64,000 nucleotides of DNA from positions 75,110,028 to 75,174,027 of the forward strand of contig NC_088295.1 of NCBI RefSeq assembly GCF_032854445.1. Direction: 5' to 3'. A program made the translations under genes and the position numbers. A model generated the notes under the pieces. It saw only the letters and a program-made list of their open reading frames with translations, was not told the origin of the DNA and made no database searches. The first letter of the stretch is position 1. Each line of letters opens with the position of its first letter. The DNA is from Liolophura sinensis (lineage: Eukaryota; Mollusca; Polyplacophora; Chitonida; Chitonidae). Shown one piece after another: positions 34,260 to 48,100 of the stretch.

Positions 34260-36340
34260 TAGTCCAAATCGGAGAATATATAGCATCAGGTTGACGTTTA
34301 CCAGCCTTGCAGTCACTTTACATATGCGCATAAGGCTGGAACAAAGTGCCAATGCGTGGACTCGAACTCGCCACTATTCATTGTGCTGCGGGGTTTTTTT
34401 TAAAAATTATTTCACACCTTCAATTCAGCCGCCTATGAAGGCAGAATCACGTAATCACACCTCACTGTTTACTCCAGCTCATACTTTTCTTATTAGAGCG
34501 TGACGACTTTTATCTCTTCCTTTTTGTGAATATTATGCAAGAATTCCATGACGCATGAGGCCGGCATGATCGGATTAAAACTGTTCGTAGATAGAGGTTA
34601 ATGTATAGTAGATCTTACCAAGCAGCTTGACGCACTGGCAGCAACAGAATTTTTGTTTTCAGTTAGACATATTTTTGACAGGCAGTTGCTTTATGTGGTC
34701 AAAGAAAATCGGGGTTATCTGTCTTTTGGCTGGTGGGGAAAGGAGGTATTTTTTTTCGTGTCACGCTTGATTCTTGAAACTACTATACTATAACCAGAAC
34801 TCTGTACACTATACAATATTATCGAGACGACTACAAAACATCACAGCCTATTTGATCCCGCATGTCACATTTACGATTAAGTAGCCTTTAATTGGTCCAT
34901 CGTATGATAACACAAGCATTGATCGGACCGAGGCACACTAATACTGTAATAAAGTAATCGCATAAAAAATATATAGGCTTACCTGAATTTCTTTCTGACA
35001 CCTTCCCTGCAGATTAAAAATCTCTCTCGCTTTGTTTTCAGTGGGAATATATGAAATGAGTGGGGAAAGACATGTTGGAAGAATTTATATAGAAGGGCCT
35101 TGTGTCAGTGGTCTAAAATTTGATTGGATAAAAATCTCAAAGACGTATAATTAACCCATGTGATAAAAATAGCTGCGGCCTGTAGGACTCAACCGCCTGT
35201 GTCCGTGTCTAGAAAGCGCCGCACAGTTAAGGCGGTATAACGGGAATTCCCCCATGGACAGTGAATAACAAACAACCGGAACTTCAGCTCTTACATTATA
35301 TACCTTCCGATTGGGATAAATAATACTCACCGGAAACAGGCTGTTGCCTTCTACCGAATATTGTGTGATTTGGATTTGAACAAGGTATATAAGCTATCTT
35401 TTGTTGTCTTGAGTCATGAACTGTAATAATATACGATGTAACGTTATGACGAACAACGGTTTGACATGACAACTCACCATAGCCCTGTAATCCGGTTTTG
35501 ATCGAAGTGATCTGTGAACGTGATTCAATCCATTCTAATGTCCAAGAAATACCAAGCTCAGAATTACATGTATGACAAACCAAGAGATCATGGCTGTGAG
35601 ACTCAAATATAGACTCAAATCGTGCAATGAATACAGCATGAAATGAAATTTGTACAGCTTTCTGACTGTAAATATACGGAATTTAAATGTCATTTATAAC
35701 TTCAATATTGTTAAATCTAATTTATTGGCAGTGGTAGAGCAGCACGGTTTCTGAAGAAATTTAACATGTTTACAAATGCTTTGAAAATATTACTATTTTA
35801 AGACTGTGAAATTAGCGTTTATATATGTGTTGGGATCGGCATTATAAATGCTCAAAATCTTGTAAAAAATCTCTTTACGTCCAAAATTAAATCTTTATCA
35901 GCCTTAATATTTTAAATTAGTGCATGACACTCACATTTAACAGCTTTCACTCAAGTTATTTCACATTTTTTAATATGTTGTATCATTTGAAATGCTGACA
36001 GTTTAACATCTGCATTTTGAGAGAATCATTCTAGTAGTTTCAGTGAGATGTATATGATGGATTAACTGCGTGAATTACAATTTATTTACTGTTTTTTAAA
36101 ACAATAACAATAGGCAAATTTTCATCTGCAGATATGGGTAACGGGGAAACAGAATATTCCTGTACGTGACAATAGTAGTCAATACGTATAGATTTTCTTC
36201 CTGACTTTCAACGTCGTTACCGAGGGTACTAGAGTCTATGTTTCCTGACTAAGTTAATAGTGGCGCACATAGCTACTTTGTTAAACTCAGCACACAGGGG
36301 ATTAAATCCTTCTTGTATCATACCAAAGACTTTTAAAATA
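34260..36340. other. Spacer with one unassigned open frame
   Basis: A minus-strand frame at 35296-35583 (95 codons) has balanced composition, a GELSCQTVV segment and an NVT sequon. It could be a fragment of an extracellular domain, with possible donors ccg|gtgagt and atg|gtgagt. No family is assigned and no partner exon was found. The rest is AT-rich spacer. Confidence 0.3.
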
Positions 36341-36344
36341 GTAT

Positions 36345-36534
36345 TTGTTAGCCATGACGTCAGTATAATGTGACTTGGGTGGAGTGTCATGTCTGGTGTC
36401 TTCGGCAAGATATTACAGTGGCGGTAACATGGACTCGCCCTGTCACAAGACAGTGTATGTACTCCCGGTGATTCCCCATCGTCATAGGATTGAAACATTG
36501 TTAAATACGACGTAAAAACCCAAGCTTGCATACA
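36345..36534 (+). mobile_element. Third SINE-like family, near-complete
   Basis: Runs from atgacgtcagtataatgtga through ttacagtggcggtaacatgg and gtcacaagacag to aaatacgacgtaaaaaccca. I recall this motif set as a common mollusc interspersed repeat. The 3' end is fused to a (CATA)n tract. Another fragment is at 49622-49690. Confidence 0.65.
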
Positions 36535-36537
36535 TAC

Positions 36538-36589
<52 letters not shown>

Positions 36590-36592
36590 TTA
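36530..36592. repeat. (CATA)n microsatellite
   Basis: About 15 units of the tetranucleotide directly after the SINE-like element, as expected for a microsatellite seeded by a retroposon tail. Confidence 0.93.
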
Positions 36593-36845
36593 CCTATTTT
36601 GTCAAACTTCAGTGAACATCGTATCGAGCAGTGTAAGGTCAATTGATGAAATTAATTATAATGATTCACAGTTTCAACTGCATTACTTATGTATACAAAG
36701 TGCAAACCATAAGGTGTAGGTCTGCGATTCACATAGAGCCTTTGTGAAATAAACAATTTATACTGTCGTACAAATGACTTAATGTTCATTGTTTGTTGGT
36801 ATATCGTTTTAAGTAAAATAAACCATTTATATTTGTGACTGTCAG

Positions 36846-36982
36846 CAATGTATCAGCAACCTGGGATGGTCGTATGTTTCCCCCGGGCTCTGGCCGGCTT
36901 CCTCCCACCATAATTCTGGCCGCCGTCGCATAAGTGAAATATTCTTGAGTACGGCTTAAAACACCTATCCAATAAATAAATA
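36846..36982 (+). mobile_element. 5'-truncated SINE
   Basis: Plus-strand 3' half: cagcaacctgggatggtcgt, cccccgggctctggccggct, cgcataagtgaaatattctt and an aataaataaata tail. No clear target-site duplication. Confidence 0.87.
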
Positions 36983-37204
36983 CGGCATTACACAGCCACC
37001 GTCACAACCTTTCAGGATTTCATTGTTTATCATCGAAAACTTCAGCCTTTTCTTTTTCTGCGGAACCTTAAACGTTTAAGCGCTTCATATACTGTTTTGT
37101 CAACAGACGTAAACACTTTTTATGATGATTACTTTCATATAGTGTATACATCTATATGAACATTCCGTTTCGCGAAGTTTTCCTCACCTAAGTCCATCTA
37201 TGTC

Positions 37205-37490
37205 CATTCATGTATACACATACGGTGATTCTTATCGCGTCTCGCAGGCTTGTATCAGTACATGTACAAATACAAACTGATTTGCACACACACATAGGCC
37301 GATTCTTATCGCTTATCACAGATTTGCATAAATACAAATACAAACTGATTTGCCCACACACATAGGCCGATTCTTATCGCTTCTCACAGATTTGCATAAA
37401 TACAAATACAAACTGATTTGCGCACACACATAGGCCGATTCTTATCACTTCTCACAGACTTGCATAAATACAAACACAAACTGATTTTCA
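37205..37490. repeat. 68-bp tandem repeat, about four copies
   Basis: Units contain cacataggccgattcttatc, gcttctcacagatttgcata and aatacaaatacaaactgatt; three ataggcc marks at 37294, 37362 and 37430 give a period of 68. The first and last units are diverged. Confidence 0.88.
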
Positions 37491-37494
37491 CCCT

Positions 37495-40425
37495 GCCTCT
37501 CAAACTTCTATACATCTATATGTACACTGATTCACAACGTTTTCCCTAACACTTTCTCAAAAGTTTCTGTCAGTTACTATACACACATTCATTCGCAACA
37601 TTTCTGTCCCATTTTTTTATAATCGCACATACCGATTTGCCATTTCTTCAAAAGACCATAAAACACAAATATCCCGTAATCTCGTTGATCTTTACTCCAA
37701 ACTGCACACACACTTTAGCATGTGTTATTTGTCTAAAATCGGGAAGGGAGATGCTACTTTCCCCTCATATATAATATTATGTATATTTTTACTGTCTCCT
37801 TTCTGTCTGGCGATAAAAAGTCATTTTTTCAGTTGGAGGCAATCCACGACAATCCATTAAATAAATCCATTATTGGGGACGTATATAAACACATAGGCTT
37901 ATGTCGGTTATATCCTCAGAAATGTCCGCGCATGTGTAGTCAAACCGTGTCTAATCACAAAGGTGCAAAAGCTCCACGTAACTTTCCCGATGATCCTCGT
38001 GTTACCACTGCTCAGTGGCATACATCCAATAGCGTGTTTGTAAAGTTTCACGTGAACAGTGCATGCACAGCTTTATATACTAGCCGTAGATACCGGATGC
38101 CGGACGTGGTCAATAATATTCAATCACTCACCTCTATAGTCATAGCGACATTTACTCGAAACTCATTCATGATAGTGAAAACAGGATCCACTTGTCCTTG
38201 AAAACCTACCAACACGCCTTTTACACCACTTACACCTACATGTACATGGATTAACAAATTCTTTCTTCATTCAACATTGAATTCAAATCGCCTAGGAACT
38301 CTATATGCGCAAATATGCATGGATAGTCCACTTTAATTGCATATATTTTAGTCTATATGAAATCAGTGTATAAAGCTGAAAAAGCTTAATTAAGTCAGAT
38401 GAAAAATTTCAATGTTTTAATTTGATTTGTGCTGTAATGAAGAAAACGTATTTCAGCTGTATGTCTGGGGTTTGATTATATTGCGAATGTATGAAGTCGA
38501 GGAAGACAGAATACTGAAAACGCAACATTTAAGATTTTTATTGGTTATTGCTTTTTTCCTGAAGATCTCATGTTTCACTCTCATAACAAAGGTTAGGTTA
38601 TAACAGATGGAGAAAAACAAATAGAGCAAGGAGGTAACTCTGCACGTTGTTAGGTAATTGAGCAAAACTTGCAAGTCGACTATGATCAATGAACTTATAA
38701 TTGACATTGAAATGTGACTTAAAGATGAGAAAGAAAGTGGTCAGTAAAGCGTGAAAGTTGTTTAACCAATCGCTAAGCTAGCATTTGTGGGCGTCGTATC
38801 TTTCCTGAATTTACATCATTTAATCAGTATAATACGTAAGCGACTATTACGCCAGATTACATGCACTTGTTTACGGTCGTCTGAATATGACTCATGAAAG
38901 CTTGTCGTTGAACAACCACAACTGAGATTTATTCAAGTGCAAAATCTAGGCCATAACACATTGTTAAATTCAATGGTTGAAGTTATAAATGGGAGTAGCG
39001 CGAAACTTACCTGAGCGAACCATGAACTGTATGACCTATCGATGTAGTCAAACCGCACATATGCGGCCAGACAAAATTCTGTCATAAACATATATTCAGC
39101 GAATAAGAAAGTCAGACGAAAGGCTAAAGAAGTCAGGTAATTGAAATTATAAATCAGTGAGATAAGGGCTATTGCAATCCTATAATTCACACCTTGTTAT
39201 TATAACTTAAAAGGTATTGAGAAAAAAAGCAGAATATTTGCGTTTTTCGGTGGGGGGGGGGGGGGGTAGTGGCAGTAGCAGGGGTGGACAAAAAATCGGG
39301 TGTTGTTGATGTACATGGTAAGGAGAAAAATTCTTCCAGTCTCAAAATATTTATTTCATTTTCTTTTGTTTAAATCACGTTTAATGCATACCTGTGAGAG
39401 TATTTTTTTTTACCTTATACAGTTATATAAGAATAAACCAACTTTCGTTTGTAATAGGCAAAGAAATAGTATATCCCAAGAAAGTCATTGCACACACTTT
39501 TAAAGATACTAGCTACGAATGCTTTCATGAAAACGTTTGTCAAGTTTGCAGTTGGCGTTTGTTCAGGAAATAACAAATACATGCCTACATGATACTAACG
39601 AATCAGGATGTCTTATACAACCTTCCATTCACAGGGCACGAACTCACGTATCTATACTATACTATACTATTCAAATTGCGACTTCTATAGGAAGCGGAAT
39701 ATGAATATATTTTAGATGCTTTAATATATAGATCTTGTACAAGTCCGCATCCATATGTTCCACGTTTGTTGTATAGTTTTGTGGTATTGTTTGGTATAGT
39801 ATGTAGACAAATGCATCTTCAATGAGTTTGAGAGTTCACTGGTAAGCATACAGATGTGTCAAGATGCACACAGTGTAAATAAAGGCAATCTTCCAACATA
39901 TGAGAGACACTCGTTTTACACAAGCTTTATAAACTGCTAAAAAGTTTCTTTTTAATCACTGTATTATACCTTTATGACTTCCTTATTTTCTAAAAACGAG
40001 AGATTGAAGTAAAATACCATGCAGCTCAGTATATAGCATTTACAGTAACGAATCAAGGTATAGCAAAACATCAACACTCGATAATATCGTTACCATTTGT
40101 GAATGGTTTCACTGCCAGCATCTTGTAGAATGTAATGAAGAGCGAAGGAAATACACGCTTTTGGATCTTCAGACAACAAGAATTGATAATATCGTCGCCA
40201 TTTGTGAATGACTTTGGCAAATAAGTAATGTGATATTCTGTAAGAATTGCGTTTGAGTATGTGTTGTGAAATAGAGTATAGTGTCAAGGCGGTGTTGAAA
40301 TAAATCGTAAGTTCATTTGACCAGCGAAGTCAATTGTTCCTTACGCATTGATACGTGTGACAGTCTTCCCAAAAATTACCCGAGTACACACACAGTGTGC
40401 CGCTATATAGAAACGTGTACTAAAA
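37495..40425. other. Spacer with candidate but unassigned exons
   Basis: A plus-strand 140-codon frame (37779-38201) is unrecognised. On the minus strand, 39012-39079 is open between gtttatgacag and the strong donor gctcag|gtaagt and encodes a short YIDRSYSSWFAQ segment; it may be an unknown or leader exon. A G-run lies near 39250-39267. No gene is called. Confidence 0.25.
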
Positions 40426-40428
40426 CCA

Positions 40429-40657
40429 TATTTATTTGATTAGTGTGTTTCGCCGTACTCAAGAGTATTTCACTTATATGACGGCGGCCAGCATTATGGT
40501 GGGCCGAAACCGGGTAGAGCCCGGGAGATACCCATGACCTGCCCACGTACGGCCAGAGTGGAAGCCAGCATGAGCTGGACTTGAACTCACAGCGACCGCA
40601 TTGGTGAGAGGCTCCTTGGTCATTGCGCCGCGCTGGCGTGCCAACTACCGAGGCCCC
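40429..40657 (-). mobile_element. Full-length tRNA-derived SINE
   Basis: Minus strand, ~229 bp: head with B-box gagttcaagtccagctcatg, body with cccgggctctacccggtttc, the 3' region (ccaccataatgctggccgcc) and tail. With 19074-19328 it is one of two complete copies. Confidence 0.92.
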
Positions 40658-40659
40658 TT

Positions 40660-42597
40660 GTATGGATATAAGAGTATGACAGAAACCAATTGTTTGTTAT
40701 ATATGAAGTGGATTATGCATGTAATATTCATCATATTTCATTTTTCGTGCACGGAAATGAAAAAAAAAATAAGTGGGGTTGATAAAACACGCTAAAAAGT
40801 TATTTTTTACATCAAACCTAAATTCACTAAAAGGAACTTTGATTGACTGTTTACGATAAATTGGGGAACTCTTCTTGGCTTTTGATTGGATCATTTAGTG
40901 AAAAAGACGAGGAAATGACCTAGAAGCCTTCTGGATGTATTCGGCGATATCTGTGGTTTGGCCAGTACCTGTTACAAATGAACACAAAAATTCTGTTACC
41001 TTTATACGTACTAATAATAGAAGAAGCTTCTAGACGGTGCTGGTTTTTATCATTATTGCTAATCTTCAAGTTCCAGCTACTAACCTCCTGTAATTTTTCA
41101 AAATAACACGCTAACGAGATACAGCATATGTTTGCAGCGTTTTCCTTCCGTTTTCTGTACTACAATGGTAATAAATTCTCTTGGGAAAGTCAGCGTGGAT
41201 TGCATCCAATTGGGCCCATTTATACATTGCCCTGTGTTATGGATGATGTTTGTAAATATGAACAATATTGTTAGAATATTGCAAGTATACAGTTCCAAAA
41301 ATTAATTAAACATACACATAAATATGGAAGCGGTTAACTTCTAAAAAAAATAAAGTCCTTTCAAAGTTAATCTTCAACCGTGTGGGTTATTTTGCCGTCT
41401 GGAAAGCTCAGAAACATATTTTTAACTGTTTGAAACCTCACAAACAAAGGCCCCAATGTCGCACGTGAGAAATGCCCGTTAGCCCTGGAACGCCTGCAGC
41501 ACGAGGAAATCATGACAGCCTGTTGTACATAGGAAGGATCGTATAGGATCGCAGGAAGTCTATGGCTTTTCCTCAGATGTTATCTATATATGACGCAGTA
41601 ATTCATTGGTTACATCTCAAGCAAATTTATCATACATAACGTAGTTCACTACCACTCATGCAGATTTACTTTAAACGTCATTTATGTGTATCAAGGGCAA
41701 CAAAATTGTTCAGGTCCCCTGGAGCCTAATTTGATATGTGCATGTGTGAACATGGCTTAAAACACATTGACTTTACCATATGTAAAGATAATATCATTTT
41801 CACAGGATTAGCAACACCTGAAGCCCATTACCTTGTACATTTTTTCACTACACGTAGACATAAGTATAACTGACATTATATGAAATAAGAGCAATGAGTG
41901 ACGTGCTTGCCTTCGCCTTTATCATGCATGTAAGTCTTAAAACGTTTATGCATCCAGGTTTGAATCCTGATGCATTTTGCATCCGCGTGTACATATAAAT
42001 TAATTTTCGAAGAGAAGTAAAACAGTAGTTCGAACTTTCCAAAAATCTCAGCTCATCGATTACGTTGTACTTTTAAATTTACTTTGAGCTTTAGGACCGC
42101 CTTGTTGGTGGAATACAGTTAATATGCCAGACTTCAAATGTCACACTGAGCTAGTGATTGGTGGATAAGTTAAGTGGGGAATACCCTATATAGCTGTAAA
42201 GCTCGACCTTGATTTCCGCATTGTCCTTACGCTCCTTCACTGCTTCACATGGTGTAAAGCAAGGTCAAATCCTGGATCAGCCCAAGTCTAACGCAAATAT
42301 TCTCAAATATAGTTTACTCTTCACACACAAGCAAAGTACATTAAATAACCTTCTTATCGCCATTGAATTAACCATCACTTACATAGAATGTCGTCAAAAG
42401 TGACAAAGTATACGTGCATCTAACGCCTTTATAATACAGGTTGACTTTAAATAGCCTTTGGGTTTCTATGAAGCTTTCTACGAGAATCTTTAAACATGAA
42501 TAGTCTGTCAACATTTATAAAAGCAGTATATATGTACTTTTAATGTTCGGTGCGTCCCTGCTAATGCGGCCATTCATTATTTAAGGGTTGTTGGCCT

Positions 42598-42600
<3 letters not shown>
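40660..42600. other. Spacer, no gene seen
   Basis: AT-rich sequence with short unrecognised open frames and no repeats of note. Confidence 0.4.

Positions 42601-42601
<1 letters not shown>

Positions 42602-42680
<79 letters not shown>
42602..42680. repeat. (AT)n microsatellite
   Basis: About 40 uninterrupted AT dinucleotides. Confidence 0.97.
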
Positions 42681-42682
<2 letters not shown>

Positions 42683-42684
42683 AA

Positions 42685-43990
42685 AACAATTGTTCCAGAT
42701 TATGTATTTTAATAAGATTATGGTTTTCATGTTTTTATTAAGGTTTGGTATTTTATTTTGAATATATCTGTCTATATTTTATTAAAATGTTCCCGTTATT
42801 GCATCGAAAAACCATTCACTGCCTCTTGATTTAAACATGCTCTGGCCGTGAGATGGTTGAAATACTGCCGACGCGCCGTTAAGCCATGATCATTCACTCA
42901 GTTCTCTTTTTCAGTATACGGTTAAATTCTGCTCATCCATGTCATGTTCCTGACATGTTATAAAGAGGAGTATACGTATTATAAATTCTCTTTTTTTCCA
43001 TCACATTTTCTTGCAATATGCTCATATATTTTTGTGATGACTGACATGAAAATATTTTCCTATAATTCAAAACAATAAAAACCATCAAATAATAACAGTG
43101 ATAATTAATTGGTATGATATGATCGATTTTAACATTTCATTTACTCGTCAGCATACCATATGACATTGAAAGCATTTAATCATGAAGCTTCTGATAAGTT
43201 TGTTCTCAAAATTTGGGTTTCTTTTGTGTGCGAAAGAATGCCTATAGTGATGTAACGTGTAATGTTCTGGTTTTGCCATCTATAATGTAATCAGTCTTCT
43301 TAATTGGACGGAATAATAACAATCTTATTTCGGTTTTAGCTAAATGCCCATGGAATATGTTTGAAATTTTTTTTTAAAAAGTACAAACTTCGTTTATTAA
43401 TGAAACGCTAACCAGCAATGTAACCGATCTAAAGAATGTAATGTGAAGTTGTAATCCCGGACATGGTTTTGTCAAGCAGATATCAATGGCACGACAAGAA
43501 TGGTTGATGCATGAATAAACACATCCTGCACTAGAACAAACTGTCCATGACGAAGACAGCTTATCAGTTGCTCAGTACACACAGGTAAGGTGTAACCCCT
43601 TTGCGAGGAATGGGGAAGAAAACTACTCCTCTTGTAGCTTAGGTTAATGACTTGGGAGATCAGTGGATTTAATGTCAATACATACATGTCATGAAGACAG
43701 AACCTGGCTACGTGCAGTTACTCACAAGATCGGCGCCACAAGGTACACCGTGAGAGTGAGAGATCTGTCAAGGCCCCTAGCCAAAACTATGTTCACAACT
43801 TACATTTATCAACACATTACTGTGTTTTTAAATCTCGAAACGCATCATAATTACATGTATTTAAATAATTATTTCTCCTCGTTTGGTTCGAAACAGTAGA
43901 ATTTATTAACAGTTCAATATTTTACTAACAATCGGTAACAATAAAACTGAACCTCGGGGAACTAAACCATGTTATGCAGACAGTGATACG
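42685..43990. other. Spacer, no gene seen
   Basis: No supported features; short open frames on both strands are unrecognised. Confidence 0.4.
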
Positions 43991-43991
<1 letters not shown>

Positions 43992-44028
<37 letters not shown>

Positions 44029-44115
44029 ACGACACACACACACACACACGCGCGCGCGCGCACGCATACATATACATACATACATGCATACACACGCATG
44101 CACACGCACACACAA
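43992..44115. repeat. Compound AT/CA/CG/CATA microsatellite
   Basis: An (AT)n run passes into (CA)n, a short alternating CG stretch (cgcgcgcgcgc), then degenerate CATA. Alternating purine-pyrimidine sequence of this kind can adopt left-handed DNA under supercoiling. Confidence 0.93.
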
Positions 44116-44119
44116 TGTT

Positions 44120-45105
44120 ATGTTGAACAACTATTGCACATTTGCAAAACTATTTAGCAATGGCTTGTTATTGTACTATACTTACATAGTGGTATTATGA
44201 CAGGCATTAGTACGAAACCGGGAACTTCTAGTTTACCGGTACAACCTTCTGTGTAGAGTTTACATTATAAATAGGGCCTTGTTCGCTCATCCGTTTCCCG
44301 ATGCCCTGCCCGTTGCTATTTTAAGTTATTTTGATATTTAAAAAAATACACGGGTCAAAGTCTAGGACTCGACCACACAACATCACAAGATTTAGCAGGG
44401 ATGACTTCAACAAACTACTGTGTGATGACCAATTAAGTCTCTAATGGATTATTACGTAAGGTGCAATAAAAGCAGAAAAAGGTGGGGAGATTTGAGGGGC
44501 TACCATGGCTCCGGAAGATATTGCCTTCCAGCTAGGCGACTTTCAGGTGATAATTTTGTGAAATCTGAGCAGTTTTGATTAAGGTTATTTATGTCTAACT
44601 ACGGTCAGAAACTTGAGAATAAACGAGAGCTTGAAGAAGCCAAAGATGGCGACAAAAGCGGAAAATATGAAAAGGGAAAGCAGACAACAATATCCATTTA
44701 AACACTCACCGCATCTTAGAAAAATACTTCGTTTACAGTACTCACACTAATCGCCAGCGTTAACTAGATTCGAACTCATTGTCTCAATAGTCAAATGAGT
44801 ATGGCTGACAATTTCACTACTTTCCGGTCGATCTGCCGTGGAATTGTGAGGTCACCAGTTCGAAACCTGCTATTGCTAGTGAGGCTGCGGTTGGTGATTT
44901 ACCAGGCCAGGGTAAGATAAAGCCACAGGTAAGCACTTTCACAGAACTTTGGAAGTTACATTTCTCGTAATTGCTCCAGTAAAATACGTTGTCTAGGTTA
45001 TATACGACCACAAGGCAGCGCCATTTATAAAGAAACTTACCAAAAATTAAAAGTTTTGTAAAACTTTTGCCGGCTTACTGCTACTGTGCAGAATAAGGCG
45101 ATGAG
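44120..45105. other. Spacer with one tRNA-like B-box
   Basis: A B-box-like motif (agttcgaaacctgc, near 44858) sits in a probable repeat relic at 44810-44900. No gene is seen. Confidence 0.35.
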
Positions 45106-45106
45106 C

Positions 45107-48100
45107 CATGCACTGGTGTCAAGTCTGATGTTTTCCACATGGTGTGGGTGTTTTGTCAGACCATGTATACTTTGGAATGGGGTGTCAGGTCTGATGTTTT
45201 CCACATGGTGTAGGTGTTCTGTCAGAACATGTATACTATAGAATCGCGTGTCAAATCTGATTCTTTCCACATGGTGTAGATGTTCTGTCAGACCATGTAT
45301 ACTGTAGAATAGGGTGTGAGGTCTGATGTTTTCCAAATGGTGTAGGTGTTCTGTCAGACTGATGTTTTCCACATGGTGTAGGTCTCTGTCAGACCATGTA
45401 TACTGTAGAATCGGGTGTCTGGTCTGATGTTTTCCACATGGTGTATGTGTTCTGTCAGACCATGTATACTGTAGAATCGGGTGTCAGGTCTGATGTTTTC
45501 CACATGGTGTATGTGTTCTGTCAGACCATGTATGCAGTAGAATCGGGTGTCAGGTCTGATGTTTTCCACATGGTGTAGGTGTTCTGTCAGACCATGTATA
45601 CTGTAGAATCGGGTGTCAGGTCTGATGTTTTCTACATGGTGTAGGTGTTCTGTCAGACCATGTATACTGTAGAATCGGGTGTCAGGTCTGATGTTTTCCA
45701 CATGGTGTATGTGTTCTGTCAGACCATGTATGCAGTAGAATCGGGAGTCAGGACTGATGTTTTCCACATGGTGTATGTGTTCTGTCAGACCATGTATACA
45801 GTAGAATCGGGAGTCAGGACTGATTTTTTCCACATGGTGTATGTGTTCTGTCAGACCATGTATACTGTAGAATCGGGTGTCAGGTCTGATGTTTTCCACA
45901 TGGTGTATGTGTTTTGTCAGACCATGTATGCAGTAGAATCGGGAGTCAGGTCTGATGTTTTCCACATGGTGTATGTGTTCTGTCAGAACATGTATGCAGT
46001 AGAATCGGGAGTCAGGACTGATTTTTTCCACATGGTGTATGTGTTCTGTCAGTCCATGTATACTGTAGAATCGGGTGTCAGGTCTGATGTTTTCCACATG
46101 GTGTAGGTGTTCTGTCAGAACATGTATACTGTAGAATCGGGCGTCGGGTCTGATGTTTTCCACATGGTGTAGGTGTTCTGTCAGTCCATGTATACTGTAA
46201 AATCGAGTGTAAGGTCTGATGTTTTCCACATGGTGTATGTGTTCTGTCAGACCATGTATACTGTAGAATCGGGTGTCAGGTCTGATGTTTTCCACATGGT
46301 GTAGGTGTTCTGTCAGTCCATGTATACTGTAGAATCGGGTGTCAGGTCTGATGTTTTCCACATGGTGTAGGTGTTCTGTCAGACCATGTATACTGTAGAA
46401 TCGGGTGTCATGTCTGATGTTTTCCACATGGTGTAGGTGTTCTGTCAGTCCATCTATACTGTAGAATCGGGTGTCAGGTCTGATGTTTTCCACATGGTGT
46501 AGGTGTTCTGTCAGTCCATGTATACTGTAGAATCGAGTGTAAGGTCTGATGTTTTCCACATGGTGTAGGTGTTCTGTCAGACCATGTATACTGTAGAATC
46601 GGGTGTCAGGTCTGATGTTTTCCACATGGTGTAGGTGTTCTGTCAGAACATGTATACTGTAGAATCGGGTGTCAGGTCTGATGTTTTCCACATGGTGTAG
46701 GTGTTCTGTCAGAACATGTATACTGTAGAATCGGGCGTCGGGTCTGATGTTTTCCACATGGTGTAGGTGTTCTGTCAGTCCATGTATACTGTAGAATCGG
46801 GTGTCAGGTCTGATGTTTTCCACATGGTGTAGGTGTTCTGTCAGAACATGTATGCAGTAGAATCGGGCGTCGGGTCTGATGTTTTCCACATGGTGTAGAT
46901 GTTCTGTCAGACCATGTATACTGTAGAATCGGGTGTCAGGTCTGATGTTTTCCACATGGTGTAGGTGCTCTGTCAGGACATGTATACTGTAGAATCGGGC
47001 GTCGGGTCTGATGTTTTCCACATGGTGTAGGTGTTCTGTCAGTCCATGTATACTGTAAAATCGAGTGTAAGGTCTGATGTTTTCCACATGGTGTATGTGT
47101 TCTGTCAGACCATGTATACTGTAGAATCGGGTGTCAGGTCTGATGTTTTCCACATGGTGTAGGTGTTCTGTCAGGACATGTATACTGTAGAATCGGGTGT
47201 CAGGTCTAATGTTTTCCACATGGTGTAGGTGTTCTGTCAGTCCATGTATACTGTAGAATCGAGTGTAAGGTCTGATGTTTTCCACATGGTGTAGGTGTTC
47301 TGTCAGACCATGTAGGCCTATACTGTAGAATCGGGTGTCAGGTCTGATGTTTTCCACATGGTGTAGGTGTTCTGTCAGACCATGTATACTGTAGAATCGG
47401 GTGTCAGGTCTGATGCTTTCCACATGGTGTATGTGTTCTGGCAGACCATGTATACTGTAGAATCGGGTGTCAGGTCTGATGTTTTCCACATGGTGTAGGT
47501 GTTCTGTCAGACCATGTATACTGTAGAATCGGGTGTCAGGTCTGATTTTTTCCACGGGGTGTAGATGTTCTGTCAGACCATGTATACTGTAGAATCGGGT
47601 GTCTGGTCTGATGTTTTCCACATGGTGTAGGTGTTCTGTCAGTCCATGTATACTGTAGAATCGAGTGTAAGGTCTGATGTTTTCCACATGGTGTAGGTGT
47701 TCTGTCAGACCATGTATACTGTAGAATCGGGTGTCAGGTCTGATGTTTTCCACATGTTGTAGGTGTTCTGTCAGACTGATGTTTTCCACATGGTGTAGGT
47801 GTTCTGTCAGAACATGTATACTGTAGAATCGGGTGTCAGGTCTGATGTTTTCCACATGGTGTATGTGTTCTGTCAGACCATGTATACTGTAAAATCGAGC
47901 CATGTATACTGTAAAATCGAGTGTAAGGTCTGATGTTTTCCACATGGTGTATGTGTTCTGTCAGACCATGTATACTGTAGAATCGGGTGTCATGTCTGAT
48001 GTTTTCCACATGGTGTAGGTGTTCTGTCAGACTGATGTTTTCCACATGGTGTAGGTGTTCTGTCAGACCATGTATACTGTAGAATCGGGTGTCAGGTCTG

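Noticed and set aside
37779-38201. 140-codon plus-strand gene
   Set aside because: No recognised family, no signal or membrane pattern, and no splice context; the length is within chance expectation for 64 kb on six frames.
43992-44115. Replication origin or promoter from the AT/CG run
   Set aside because: It is a compound microsatellite; nothing specific to an origin or promoter is visible.
45354-47945. 863-codon repeat protein gene on the minus strand
   Set aside because: The frame follows from a 66-bp period; other frames of the same array are also partly open, changes fall at all codon positions, and no gene signals were seen.
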